From: Centipeda flueggei ATCC 43531 | Lineage (GTDB): Bacteria; Bacillota; Negativicutes; Selenomonadales; Selenomonadaceae | NCBI RefSeq assembly: GCF_000160695.1 | Contig: NZ_GG694007.1 | Coordinates: forward strand, 154,613-218,612 | Reading direction: 5' to 3' | Length of the DNA stretch: 64,000 bases | Shown: positions 34,473 to 42,456 of the stretch, piece after piece | How the letters are laid out: the number at the start of each line of letters is the position of its first letter | How positions within the stretch are numbered: position 1 is the stretch's first letter | Translations under genes and position numbers: made by a program | The notes under the pieces: model-generated | What the model was told of the DNA's origin: nothing | The model's input: only the letters and a program-made list of their open reading frames with translations | Database searches by the model: none

Positions 34473-34522
34473 CCAAGGGGCTGCTGAACGAAGTCTTCCA
34501 ACTTCGTTCAGCAGCCCCTTGG
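34473..34522. terminator. Strong inverted repeat, terminator of the aldo/keto reductase gene
   Basis: CCAAGGGGCTGCTGAACGAAGT (22 bases in each arm, positions 34473-34494 and 34501-34522) with a six-base loop. It ends 20 bases before the gene's stop. A related hairpin stands at 49303. Confidence 0.7.
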
Positions 34523-34541
34523 CTATGCAGTTTACATTCCT

Positions 34542-35387
34542 CTACTCAATATGCAGCGATTCTTTCCGCATCGGCGGCGGGAATGCACGGTCAATCTTCG
34601 CACAGTCCTCCGCCGTGAGATCAAACGCATCCGCGCCCGCGTTGCTGACAGCATGCTCCTTGCAGCCCGTGCGCGGAATGACGATTGTGTTGCCGTCGCG
34701 GATTGCCCATGCAAGTGCGATCTGTGCCGGAGTCGCTCCGTGCCGTGCGGCGACCTCTCTGAGCACGCCGTTCCCAAGAAGATCGCAGGAGAGCTGTCCC
34801 GCCTGTGCGAGGGGGGCAGTATGCCATGAGAGCAACATTGTGCTCCCGCATCCACGGCAGAAGACTGTAGTCAATGCGCGTGAGCCCATGTGGTAGAGCA
34901 CCTGATTCACCGCGCAGTTCCTGCCGCCATCCACCGCCCACAGTTCCTCCATGTCCGCCGTGTCGAGGTTCGACACTCCCCACGCGCGGATCTTGCCTGC
35001 GGCACGTGCCTCCTCCATCGCCGTGACCATCTCCGCAAGCGGCCGTTCCCCGCGCCAATGATAGAGATAGAGGTCGAGGTAGTCCGTCCCGAGATGAGAG
35101 AGGCTGCGGTCGAGCGACTGCATGAGCCGCGTGCCGTATGCGTTCGACGGCATGACCTTCAACACGAGGAAGATGCTGCTGCGGTCATACGGGCGGATCG
35201 CCTCGCCCACGAGCCGCTCGGAGCGCCCGTCGCCATAGTTCTCTGCCGTGTCAAGAAGGGTCATCCCCGCCTCGATCCCTGCGCGCAGCGCCTCCACCTC
35301 GCGCTCATAGATCGCAGCCGCGTCCCCGAGGTACCACGTTCCCTGCCCGAGCGCGGGGACAGATGCCCCGCGTGACAGCGTGACCAT
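34542..35387 (-). CDS. Aldo/keto reductase with a shifted internal segment
   Basis: 281 residues of the AKR superfamily. The catalytic four are visible: Asp46, Tyr51 (LLDTAENYG), Lys77 (FLVLKVMP) and His110 (YLYHWRG), with NADPH-site residues near IPRTGCKEHA. After NQVLYHMGSR (161-170), residues 171-191 do not fit the family, while the neighbouring frame reads IDYSLLPWMREHNVALMAYCP, which does. Normal reading resumes at LAQAG. This implies one lost base near 34876 and one extra C in a C6 run at 34811-34816. The Tyr that stacks on nicotinamide lies in the altered part, so activity is doubtful unless the sequence is in error. Confidence 0.75.
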   Translation of the reverse strand: MVTLSRGASVPALGQGTWYLGDAAAIYEREVEALRAGIEAGMTLLDTAENYGDGRSERLVGEAIRPYDRSSIFLVLKVMPSNAYGTRLMQSLDRSLSHLGTDYLDLYLYHWRGERPLAEMVTAMEEARAAGKIRAWGVSNLDTADMEELWAVDGGRNCAVNQVLYHMGSRALTTVFCRGCGSTMLLSWHTAPLAQAGQLSCDLLGNGVLREVAARHGATPAQIALAWAIRDGNTIVIPRTGCKEHAVSNAGADAFDLTAEDCAKIDRAFPPPMRKESLHIE

Positions 35388-35441
35388 GTTTTCATATCAT
35401 CACGCTCCTTACCTATTTGTAGAATACATGACCTTTAGGCA

Positions 35442-35461
35442 AATACCATTATCTTGGTATT
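35442..35461. promoter_or_regulatory. Inverted repeat between divergent genes
   Basis: AATACCATTATCTTGGTATT has 7-base inverted arms. It lies in front of the reductase gene and may be an operator. Confidence 0.3.
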
Positions 35462-35548
35462 CTTTCATTTACAATTCTACACGGATATTTTGCATGGTGA
35501 AACCCTTTGCACGATTTTCTTTTTCAAAGATGCGTAAGAAAAGGACTT

Positions 35549-35577
35549 TTGACAACGGTTCAATAAATCTCTATAAT
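35549..35577 (+). promoter_or_regulatory. Consensus sigma-A promoter for the DUF1653 gene
   Basis: TTGACA, 17 bases, TATAAT: a perfect match to consensus, 45 bases before the ATG. Confidence 0.8.
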
Positions 35578-35622
35578 CGTGCAGGAAGCATCCCATAATA
35601 TAGCCAGCGGGGGAGGAGCAGC

Positions 35623-35871
35623 ATGACGCGCGAACCACCAAAACACGGCGAGATCTGGCGCCACTTCAAAGGGAAGCTCTACCGCATTGAGACTGTGGCT
35701 GAGCACACGGAAACGGGCGAAATGCTCGTCATCTATCAGGCACTCTACGGGACATACGGCATCTACGCGCGCCCACTCGCGATGTTCCTGAGCGAGGTGG
35801 ACCGCATGAAATACCCCGGTGCCGCACAGAGGTATCGGTTTGAGCGAATCAATACGGCGCACGATACATAA
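35623..35871 (+). CDS. DUF1653 family protein
   Basis: 82 residues matching the DUF1653 core: [36 protein letters not shown], with the W-x-R-P-like segment as [14 protein letters not shown]. Small, cytosolic, function unknown in the family. GGAGGAGCAGC precedes the ATG and a perfect promoter stands upstream, so it is probably well expressed as a single gene. Confidence 0.85.
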   Translation: MTREPPKHGEIWRHFKGKLYRIETVAEHTETGEMLVIYQALYGTYGIYARPLAMFLSEVDRMKYPGAAQRYRFERINTAHDT

Positions 35872-36007
35872 CGCCGTGTGTATTTTACCCGCGCCCGACA
35901 GCAGGTATGCGCCACTTTATCGCGAATTACACCAAATCATACAGATACGAGCATGACAGGAATCATGCCAAGGAAGAACTGAACTGATTGAGAATGGAGA
36001 AAAATCT

Positions 36008-37267
36008 ATGGATCAGGCAACACTGACGCTCATCGTCCTCGCCGCTGCGGCGGTGCTCTTTGCGACCGAGGTCATTCCGCTCGCCGTCACAGCGATGAGT
36101 GCGGCAATCGTCCTCGGGCTCCTCGGTGTGCTGACGCCGACACAAGTCTTTGCCGGGCTGTCGAACCCCACCGTCGTCCTCTTTGCGGGCATGTTCATCA
36201 TCGGCGCAGCGATGTTCCAGACGGGACTCGCACAGCAGATCGGCATCGCCGTCGTCAGGCGCTCAGGCACAAACGAGCGCGCGCTGATGGCCGCCCTCAT
36301 GCTCATCACAATCATCCTCTCGTCGGTCTCCTCGAACACGGCGACCGTTGCGTGTCTGATGCCCGTCGTCATCCAGATCTGCCGCACGGCACAGATCCCC
36401 GTCTCGCCCCAGCTTATGGCGCTCGCCATCGCCGCGAATGTCGGCGGCACGATCACGATGATCGGCACACCGCCGAACATCCTCATGAGTGCGACCCTTG
36501 AGACGGCGCATCTGCGCCCCTTTGGCTTCTTTGAATTCGCATGGATCGGCATCCCGCTCTCCCTTATGGGCATGATCTACATGCTCACGATCGGCCGCCA
36601 TCTCTGTCCGCGTCACCTCGCACTGGAGAGTGCCTCCGAGGAGTCGGAGGCGGAGAAAAGCGATCCGCGCAAAATGGTCATCTGCGCCGTCATCCTCATC
36701 GCCGTCGTCCTCGCCATGGTGCTCGAAAAGAGCATCGGCGTCGCCATGGAGACCATCGCCATCATCGGCGCACTCGCCTGTGTCCTGACGGGCTGCCTGA
36801 CAGAAAAGCAAGCGTATCGCGGCATCGACTGGACAACGATCTTCCTCTTTGCAGGGATGCTCCCGCTCGCCAATGCCATGGAGAGCAGCGGTGCGGGGCA
36901 GCTCATCGCGAATGTTGTCGTCGGGCTCATGGGCGATGCCCCCTCGCCGATGCTCATCATCACGGCGATGTTCATCCTCTCGTGCGGGCTGACCCAGTTC
37001 ATGTCCAACACGGCGGCGGCGGCACTCCTCGCCCCCATCGCCATCTCCATCGCGCAGACCATCGGCGCGGAGCCGTACCCAATCGTTATGGCCATCGGCA
37101 TCGCCGCCTCCTGCGCGTTCACCACACCGGTCGCGACCCCGCCGAACACGCTCGTCCTTGCTGCAGGACAGTTCCGCTTCATGGACTACGTTAAAATCGG
37201 CCTCCCGCTCGTCCTCCTCTCCCTCATCGTCTGCGTCCTCATCATCCCCCTCGTCTGGCCGTTCTGA
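36008..37267 (+). CDS. SLC13/DASS-family anion permease
   Basis: 419 residues with about 11 membrane helices. The SLC13 family motif regions S-N-T-A (VSSNTATVACLMPVV) and GTPPNILMSATL, repeated in the second half as MSNTAAAALLAPIAIS and TPVATPPNTLVLAAG, mark the two inverted repeats that bind sodium and substrate. It should import di- or tricarboxylates or sulfate with sodium. TGGAGAAAAATCT precedes the ATG. It stands alone on the plus strand. Confidence 0.88.
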   Translation: MDQATLTLIVLAAAAVLFATEVIPLAVTAMSAAIVLGLLGVLTPTQVFAGLSNPTVVLFAGMFIIGAAMFQTGLAQQIGIAVVRRSGTNERALMAALMLITIILSSVSSNTATVACLMPVVIQICRTAQIPVSPQLMALAIAANVGGTITMIGTPPNILMSATLETAHLRPFGFFEFAWIGIPLSLMGMIYMLTIGRHLCPRHLALESASEESEAEKSDPRKMVICAVILIAVVLAMVLEKSIGVAMETIAIIGALACVLTGCLTEKQAYRGIDWTTIFLFAGMLPLANAMESSGAGQLIANVVVGLMGDAPSPMLIITAMFILSCGLTQFMSNTAAAALLAPIAISIAQTIGAEPYPIVMAIGIAASCAFTTPVATPPNTLVLAAGQFRFMDYVKIGLPLVLLSLIVCVLIIPLVWPF

Positions 37268-37312
37268 CACGCCAAAATTGCATAGAAAAAGCTGCAGCAC
37301 AAGATATTATAG

Positions 37313-37357
37313 TGACCCCCAAAAGTTAGATTCCTCAAGTCTAACTTTTGGGGGTCA
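37313..37357. mobile_element. Back-to-back IS3-type terminal repeats, IS remnant
   Basis: TGACCCCCAAAAGTTAGA (37313-37330) and its exact inverse TCTAACTTTTGGGGGTCA (37340-37357) are separated by only 9 bases. TGACCCCCAAAAGTTAGA-like termini are seen in IS3-family elements. Either a transposon collapsed to its ends, or it now works as a terminator for the SLC13 gene. Confidence 0.5.
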
Positions 37358-37548
37358 GATCGCGTCCAGCCCGATTTTTTATACTCGTAATAGACAGTCT
37401 TGCGCTGCACTCCCGCAAGGTGTTCCCGAACATAGTCCAGTTTTCCCTGGAAATACTTGATAAAACCGTCCGTCTCCTTGCCAAAAATCGTGCCTGCCAG
37501 CCGATAGAGTGCCTCAAACTTATCCGTAGGGAAACATGAACAGCGCTG
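37358..37548 (-). pseudogene. Fragment of a periplasmic metal/siderophore-binding protein gene
   Basis: The minus-strand frame reads TDKFEALYRLAGTIFGKETD, then FIKYFQGKLDYVREHLAG and KTVYYEYKKSGW, which looks like the middle of a FecB/BtuF-type ABC binding protein. The reading breaks off exactly at the IS-type repeat at 37357 and no start is visible upstream. It is a truncated remnant; the transporter genes are not here. Confidence 0.5.
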
Positions 37549-37673
37549 CTTTCTTCCTATAATATTCAGAAACGTCAAAAATGGATGACCAGACGAAAAT
37601 ATTGTGGTATACTGTGAGCAAAGCAAAGTGCCGACCGTGTTCTTTCGTTGTCGATTTTTAAGGAGAATTGCCC

Positions 37674-38909
37674 ATGAAACGCGAAGAAGTCGCCCACCAT
37701 CTCGAAACCTTTGACCCCGAGATCTACAACCTTTTGGAGGAAGAGCGCCAGCGTCAGCGCTACACACTCTCGCTGATGCCGAACATGAACGCCATGTCGC
37801 CGTTCGCGAAGTACCTTGAGGGCAGTATTCTGACCAACAGCTTCTTTGACCGCAGCGACGAGACACCGACCGGCGGTCTCCATCTCGACGCGATCGTACG
37901 GGAACGTGCGAAGCAGCTCTTTCACAGCGACCATGCCATCGTCCGTCTCGGCAACATCGTCGCCGCCTCGCGCGTCGTCTTTCAGGCACTGCTTGCAGAG
38001 GGCGACATGGTGCTCTCGCTCAATCTGCGCAAAAAGGATCACGTCGCAGGGCTCTCCTACCGGTTTGAAAACTACGGCATCGAGCCGGGCACGCAGGAGA
38101 TCGACTGGGGTGCCGTACGGGAACAGGCAGAGCGCGTAAAGCCGCGCCTCATCATCTTCTCCCCGGTCAGCTTCCCGCGGACAATCGACTATCAGATTCT
38201 TTATGAGATCGCACAGACCGTCGATGCGTACCTCTGGGTCGACATCAGCCAGAGCGTCGGGCTGGTCGCGTCAAAGCTCGTCCCTTCCCCCGTCCCGCTC
38301 GCCGATGTCGTCACCTTCTCCACGCGCGACTCCCTGCGCGGCCCCGACGGCGCCATCGTCCTTACGAAGACAGACCTCGCCGCACGTATGGATGCCGCCG
38401 TCATCAACACGGGGCATGAAGCGCTGCACATGAACCACCTTGCCGCACTCGGCGTCGTCCTGCGCGAGGCGGGCAGTGAGCGCTACGCCAGCTACGCTGC
38501 ACAGGTCGTGCAGAACGCTCAGGTGCTCGCGCGCACCCTCGCCGACCACGGTGCGTCCGTCCTCTGCGGCGGCACGGATACCCACCTTGTCCTTGCCTCC
38601 GCTGCCGCCGGCATCGACATCAATGCAGCAGTGAAAGCAATCTCTCAGATGGGCATGCGTGTCAAGCTCGACACCGTCCCCACCATGAACTCCGGGCTCT
38701 TCCTGCACGCCCTGCGCCTCTCGACCTCGAATCCGACAACACGCGGCCTGCTCGAGGAAGATATCGCCTACATCGGCTCTCTGCTTGCAAAGCCGCTCAC
38801 CACGGTTCTCACCTCCGAACAGATCGAGGCAACGCGCAAGGAAATCGTTGCCCTCGTCAAGGATGCCCCCCTCTTCGACGACGAGTGGATGGGGGATTCT
38901 GAGAACTGA
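37674..38909 (+). CDS. Serine hydroxymethyltransferase-like protein without the PLP lysine
   Basis: 411 residues with the fold and order of SHMT: NMNAMSPFAKYLEGSILTN, RLGNIVAASRVVFQALLAEGD, PRLIIFSPVSFPRTIDYQ, AYLWVDISQSVG, PSPVPLADVVTFSTRDSLRGPDGA. Aligned with GlyA, Asp190 keeps the PLP-nitrogen Asp, but His203 of GlyA is Gln193 and Lys229, which forms the Schiff base, is Asp219 (spacing 29 in both). It cannot be a normal SHMT. It may bind PLP differently or be a regulator. TAAGGAGAATTGCCC precedes the start; the frame is intact. Confidence 0.75.
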   Translation: MKREEVAHHLETFDPEIYNLLEEERQRQRYTLSLMPNMNAMSPFAKYLEGSILTNSFFDRSDETPTGGLHLDAIVRERAKQLFHSDHAIVRLGNIVAASRVVFQALLAEGDMVLSLNLRKKDHVAGLSYRFENYGIEPGTQEIDWGAVREQAERVKPRLIIFSPVSFPRTIDYQILYEIAQTVDAYLWVDISQSVGLVASKLVPSPVPLADVVTFSTRDSLRGPDGAIVLTKTDLAARMDAAVINTGHEALHMNHLAALGVVLREAGSERYASYAAQVVQNAQVLARTLADHGASVLCGGTDTHLVLASAAAGIDINAAVKAISQMGMRVKLDTVPTMNSGLFLHALRLSTSNPTTRGLLEEDIAYIGSLLAKPLTTVLTSEQIEATRKEIVALVKDAPLFDDEWMGDSEN

Positions 38910-38924
38910 CCCGCGACCCACACC

Positions 38925-38974
38925 ATACGAAAACGCGCCCCTCGGTGCATGGACGGAGGGGCGCGTTTTCGTAT
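38925..38974 (+). terminator. Terminator of the SHMT-like gene
   Basis: ATACGAAAACGCGCCCCTC and its inverse form a 19-base stem with T-rich 3' side. Confidence 0.85.
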
Positions 38975-39080
38975 GTGCTATGCCTTTCCCCTTTCTCTCC
39001 CATCAAAAGAATATTGCTTCTACAGTATAAAATAATATTACTTTTCTTTCAACTTCTGAAAAGTATTTTTCTTTTTCTAC

Positions 39081-39109
39081 TTGACATTATAAATCAGAAC
39101 ATATATAAT
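39081..39109 (+). promoter_or_regulatory. Consensus promoter of the DUF1413 operon
   Basis: TTGACA, 17-base spacer, TATAAT, 64 bases before the DUF1413 start. Confidence 0.85.
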
Positions 39110-39121
39110 CTAAATATGTTC
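39097..39121. promoter_or_regulatory. Inverted repeat over the -10 box, candidate operator
   Basis: GAACATAT and ATATGTTC arms are 9 bases apart and enclose the -10 box. A repressor here would block the promoter. The downstream small DNA-binding-like protein is a possible binder. The words also echo SOS boxes (GAAC..GTTC) but the spacing is too wide for LexA. Confidence 0.4.
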
Positions 39122-39172
39122 ACAGACAACTAAATCTACTTCATCAAGCAAGAATATATGAGGAGTGTTATC

Positions 39173-39517
39173 ATGAAGAATATCCAGCTCTTACTGAACG
39201 ACGATGAGTACGCCCATATCGCAGAGGCAGCGGAGAAGCAGGGCATTCCCGTCCTCGCACACATCCGCGCGCTGCTTCTCGGCACGGAGGATGCGTTTGC
39301 GGCGACATACGCCGACACGCTGCGCCGTGTCGAGGCACTGACGCCGGGGACAAAGTTCAGTCTAAAGGCCCTCTTCGGCACAGACTGGACAATGCCGCGC
39401 GGAACCAAACTGACCCTCGGCAGAGCGTTCTACGACATGGTCGACGGCGGCAAGGTCACTGCGGCCAAGGCACTCGGCAAGGACAGCTCGAACATCATGC
39501 AGTACGTGCGCGTGTAA
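39173..39517 (+). CDS. DUF1413 protein with ribbon-helix-helix-like N-terminus
   Basis: 114 residues. The first 45 (MKNIQLLLNDDEYAHIAEAA and the following helix) look like a ribbon-helix-helix DNA-binding unit; the second half LTPGTKFSLKALFGTDWTMP and RGTKLTLGRAFYDMV is the DUF1413 domain. The ATG at 39173 follows AGGAGTG. With an operator-like repeat at its own promoter, autoregulation is plausible. The next gene is 39 bases downstream. Confidence 0.7.
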   Translation: MKNIQLLLNDDEYAHIAEAAEKQGIPVLAHIRALLLGTEDAFAATYADTLRRVEALTPGTKFSLKALFGTDWTMPRGTKLTLGRAFYDMVDGGKVTAAKALGKDSSNIMQYVRV

Positions 39518-39556
39518 AGGAACACGCACAGAATAGGAGAGAGAACGGAGGAACGC

Positions 39557-40252
39557 ATGAATCTCAAGGAAGCATTCCAGATGCAGAAAATCCTCAGTCG
39601 CCTGCTGGAGGAGGCTGCCTCATATCTGGACGATACGGACAACGTCATGACGGTGACGGAGAAGCATCTCCGCAGCAAGGTCGTCCCCGAGCAGGCGGAC
39701 GAGGATGTGGACTGCAGCGAGAAGTTCTACATGGCGTACGATCCCATGACCGTGCTGCGCGCATGGCACGCCCTCATGGAGGAAAAGGAACGGCTTGGGC
39801 GCGCCATTACACAGGCAAAGGCGACAATGGCGCTGAACTTCGACACCGCCGCCGAGGAGAACAAGGCACGCCGCCGCTTCCTCAAGACGCTCGCGCGCCT
39901 ATCCGAGCAGCGTTCCACGAGCAGGATGAAACGCGGCGCCGGGAAGGGCTACGTCTTTAACAAGGACGGCAACCAGACCCCCTACTGCTACGACATCGAG
40001 GTAGTAAAGACGATCGACTACGATCGGAATGCCGTGCGCCGCATGCAGGAGGCACTTTCAAAAACGGCAGCGGATACGTCCCGTGCACTTGACGAGGCGC
40101 TCCTCAATGTGCAGGTTGACTACACGCTGCAGCTCCCGATCACGATGCCTACGCTCGGCGAAGACAGCGCCGAACGCCGCCTCATTGAACGCATCTTCGG
40201 CTACGATGGCACCTCCCTCACGGAGATCATCGAGGCACTGGAAGGGAAGTAG
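39557..40252 (+). CDS. Helical protein of unknown function, 231 aa, with DUF1413 gene
   Basis: Mostly helical, charged protein. Features: LKEAFQMQKILSRLLEEAASYL, LRAWHALMEEKERLGRAITQAK, TLARLSEQRSTSRMKRGAGKGYVFNKDGNQTPYCYDIEV, and a C-terminal ERRLIERIFGYDGTSLTEIIEALEG. No signal or membrane segment. GGAGGAACGC precedes the ATG. I do not know the family; its link to a RHH-type gene suggests a phage- or plasmid-like origin. Confidence 0.6.
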   Translation: MNLKEAFQMQKILSRLLEEAASYLDDTDNVMTVTEKHLRSKVVPEQADEDVDCSEKFYMAYDPMTVLRAWHALMEEKERLGRAITQAKATMALNFDTAAEENKARRRFLKTLARLSEQRSTSRMKRGAGKGYVFNKDGNQTPYCYDIEVVKTIDYDRNAVRRMQEALSKTAADTSRALDEALLNVQVDYTLQLPITMPTLGEDSAERRLIERIFGYDGTSLTEIIEALEGK

Positions 40253-40269
40253 AGAAAACAAGGGCGCCA

Positions 40270-40337
40270 CTTCCCCCGCAGCGACGGGGGAAGCGAATAT
40301 CCCGTCATTTCAGCCTCCCCTGCGCGAGCGGGGGAGG
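40270..40337. repeat. Two tandem REP-like GC-rich hairpins
   Basis: CTTCCCCCG/CGGGGGAAG (40270-40293) and CCTCCCC..GGGGAGG (40314-40337), 20 bases apart. Confidence 0.6.
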
Positions 40338-40390
40338 GGGACCGCATCAGCGGTGGTGGGGGCGAAAACGGAAAAGATGCACCAAGATAA

Positions 40391-40853
40391 CGGCTGCTCC
40401 GGCAGGGGCAGGGGTTACACTCCCGGTTCAGGTGCAGATGAACGAAGAGGCTGCACGCCCCCTCTGTGTGTGTCCGCACACAGAGCCCAAAACATGGTAT
40501 AGACACTCCCTGTGAGGAGAATTCAAATACCACCCCCGCGCCGCGCCTTGGCATCGGCGGACCATGCCGTAGGGCGGATGAACGAGGGGCCGGCGGGAGA
40601 GACCGCCACCACACTTCGCCGTGTAAAACCCAATGGCCGAAACACCCAACGGCGTCCCTGAACGCACAGGGTACGGATGCAGACTGCGCCGTACAGCACC
40701 CTGCCGCAGACACACGCTGCGTCAACGCCCCGTCCGCACGCACTTTCCCCAACACCAAAACACGCTTTCGCCCCCTGAATATATGTACGCTTTCGCCGCC
40801 TCCTGCGGGAGTGCGGCACAATGGGGAGCCCCCTGCCTCTGCCGGAGCAGCCG
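40391..40853. repeat. 463-base segment with 24-base inverted ends, MITE-like
   Basis: CGGCTGCTCCGGCAGGGGCA at the left (40391-40414) and its inverse with one mismatch at the right (40830-40853). The interior has several more small hairpins (TGTGTGTCCGCACACA) and no gene. Confidence 0.45.
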
Positions 40854-40858
40854 AAATC

Positions 40859-40889
40859 AAAAAAGACGCCCACACAGGCGTCTTTTTTT
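40859..40889 (-). terminator. Terminator after the YgiT-type gene
   Basis: AAAAAAGACGCC and GGCGTCTTTTTTT form a stem that works on either strand; it follows the minus-strand antitoxin gene by 100 bases. Confidence 0.75.
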
Positions 40890-40989
40890 GTGGAACAATT
40901 CTTTATCTGATGTGCCGCTGCCGATACCGCACGGATCTCCCCTGCCATCGGCGTATGCTGGCACGGAATGTATGGTCTCAAAGAATCCA

Positions 40990-41220
40990 CTATGCCGCAT
41001 CCCGATAATCCATGATAAAGATTTTACTCGCAATCTTTTCGACCTGCTCCAAAATCTGATCGATTTTCTCCAGAACAGAAGCAGTGTACACGATTTCTCC
41101 GCACTGTTCACAGATATAGCAGGGAACATGCTCGATGATCACATAGCAATGGGCGAGCGCTGCAAAATACGTTCCCCGCCCCTCTTTCATCGTCCCATCC
41201 TTACAGACCAAGCAATTCAT
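40990..41220 (-). CDS. YgiT-type zinc finger antitoxin-like protein
   Basis: 76 residues with CLVC (Cys3, Cys6) and CEQCGE, the two CxxC pairs of a zinc finger, followed by a helix (VLEKIDQILEQVEKIA). This is the MqsA/YgiT N-terminal type found as antitoxin next to DUF4258 or MqsR proteins. AAAGGAG precedes the ATG. The partner upstream is disrupted. Confidence 0.8.
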   Translation of the reverse strand: MNCLVCKDGTMKEGRGTYFAALAHCYVIIEHVPCYICEQCGEIVYTASVLEKIDQILEQVEKIASKIFIMDYRDAA

Positions 41221-41221
41221 G

Positions 41222-41540
41222 TCAGTTTCGCTCCTTTCTGACCGTAAAATCGCTGTTCCATTTATCTACATCAGGAAAATATACGGTAATGATACGGCTC
41301 ATCGTTCCCTCATCGCTCATGACTACATGAATCACTCGTCCCTGTACAGTCATTCCACAGATCAGGCAACTTGGATACGGATAGTCATCCGGATACTGCT
41401 CGATAATCTGCCCACCATGGACAGCATGCCGACATCTCGCGCGCGAATCCCACGTTGTCGAAAGCGTTCTATACCGTGTGTGCCGTGATGAAAACCCGAT
41501 CCATCGCGTAATAGCCACGCAAGCACTCTATATCGATCAT
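41222..41540 (-). pseudogene. Frameshifted DUF4258 toxin-like gene
   Basis: From the ATG at 41540 (overlapping the ppx/gppA stop) the frame reads MIDIECLRGYYAMDRVFITAHTV and hits TAG at 41469. ERFRQRGIRARDVGMLSM continues in another frame, and GQIIEQYPDDYPYPSCLICG to the end in a third, ending FPDVDKWNSDFTVRKERN. Together they make a typical DUF4258 protein. Two single-base losses are needed, near 41472 and 41425. DUF4258-YgiT pairs are considered toxin-antitoxin modules; here the toxin is dead or the sequence has errors. Confidence 0.7.
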
Positions 41541-42451
41541 ACACCGCTGCCCCCGAGAATCTCTGTGCGGATATAGCCCTCGCGCACACCGCCGTCACTG
41601 TACGTGATATCTTCAGCAGCGAAGGTGTCAGCGAGGACACGGGCGATAATCATGCCGGGGACGATGTTGTGGAGACGGTCGGGGGCGGCACGCAGCAGTA
41701 GAGCGGTGTCGCGCTCCGCCAGCGGGCGGCCGCTGCCAAGCATCGCAATCATCGGCGGGAGTTCTGCCGCGGTGATCCTGCGCGGCGGTTCCGTGGGAGC
41801 AAGGAGAGCATGGAGACGAGCCGCACTGCCGAGCACGCCGCCGAGCCCCACAAGATGCGGCGCACGCAGGGCACACACGGCGGGCGTCTCCGCGAGGATA
41901 TCACGCACATCCGCCTCGATCGCCGCACACTCGGCCGGCGTTGGAAAGAGTCCCGTCACATGGGTGTGCCGCAGGGCAAGTGAGCCGAGCGGCAGACTCC
42001 ACCGCTCCTGCATCGCGCGCCCCGTGAAGGAGACGATCTCCGTACTGCCGCCGCCGATATCCGCCATGATGCCGTCCGCATGGGGGATGCTCGCCGCCGC
42101 CCCGCGAAAGGCATACGCCGCCTCCTCTGTCCCAGAGATTACACGGACGCGGACACCTGTGCGCCGCTCGATCTCCGCGAGCACCGCACTGCGGTTGGCC
42201 GCCCTGCGCAGCGCTGCCGTCGCGAAGGCATGGACGCGCGCAATCCCAAGTGCATCGATGAGATCCACGAATCCGCCGAGGATCTTCACCAGCGTCTCGA
42301 CTCCGTCACGCGTGAGACGGCCATCCTCAAGGCAGCCCGCCAACCCAACCGTATGCTTTCGCTTCATGAGCATCTCAAACCCGCCGTCCGCGATCTGATA
42401 GACCGCCATACGGATGGTGTTCGAGCCGATGTCGATGACTGCATGCAGCAT
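41537..42451 (-). CDS. ppx: Ppx/GppA family phosphatase
   Basis: 304 residues, the short form of the family. Motifs of the ASKHA fold: AVIDIGSNTIRMAVYQI (phosphate 1), AFATAALRRAANR, VISGTEEAAYAFRG and MADIGGGSTEIVSF (phosphate 2). It hydrolyses polyphosphate or pppGpp. It starts 5 bases after thrC in one operon. Confidence 0.88.
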   Translation of the reverse strand: MLHAVIDIGSNTIRMAVYQIADGGFEMLMKRKHTVGLAGCLEDGRLTRDGVETLVKILGGFVDLIDALGIARVHAFATAALRRAANRSAVLAEIERRTGVRVRVISGTEEAAYAFRGAAASIPHADGIMADIGGGSTEIVSFTGRAMQERWSLPLGSLALRHTHVTGLFPTPAECAAIEADVRDILAETPAVCALRAPHLVGLGGVLGSAARLHALLAPTEPPRRITAAELPPMIAMLGSGRPLAERDTALLLRAAPDRLHNIVPGMIIARVLADTFAAEDITYSDGGVREGYIRTEILGGSGV

Positions 42452-42456
42452 CAGAA

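Larger units (their letters stand above)
40253..40990. other. Gene-free GC-rich block of repeats
   Basis: No reading frame here has a ribosome site plus protein-like composition; open frames on both strands are rich in Pro, Arg and Ser as expected from GC-rich repeats. It holds two short REP-like hairpins, a 463-base segment with 24-base inverted ends, and a terminator. Confidence 0.55.

Noticed and set aside
36263..37300. Open frame opposite the SLC13 gene
   Set aside because: Very acidic/Arg-rich low-complexity shadow of a membrane protein.
39097..39121. LexA (SOS) box at the DUF1413 promoter
   Set aside because: The GAAC and GTTC halves are separated by 17 bases, whereas Firmicute LexA boxes have 4.
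40466..41241. Overlapping open frames of 150-220 codons in the GC-rich block
   Set aside because: They run through hairpins and the terminator, have Pro/Arg/Ser composition and no ribosome sites.
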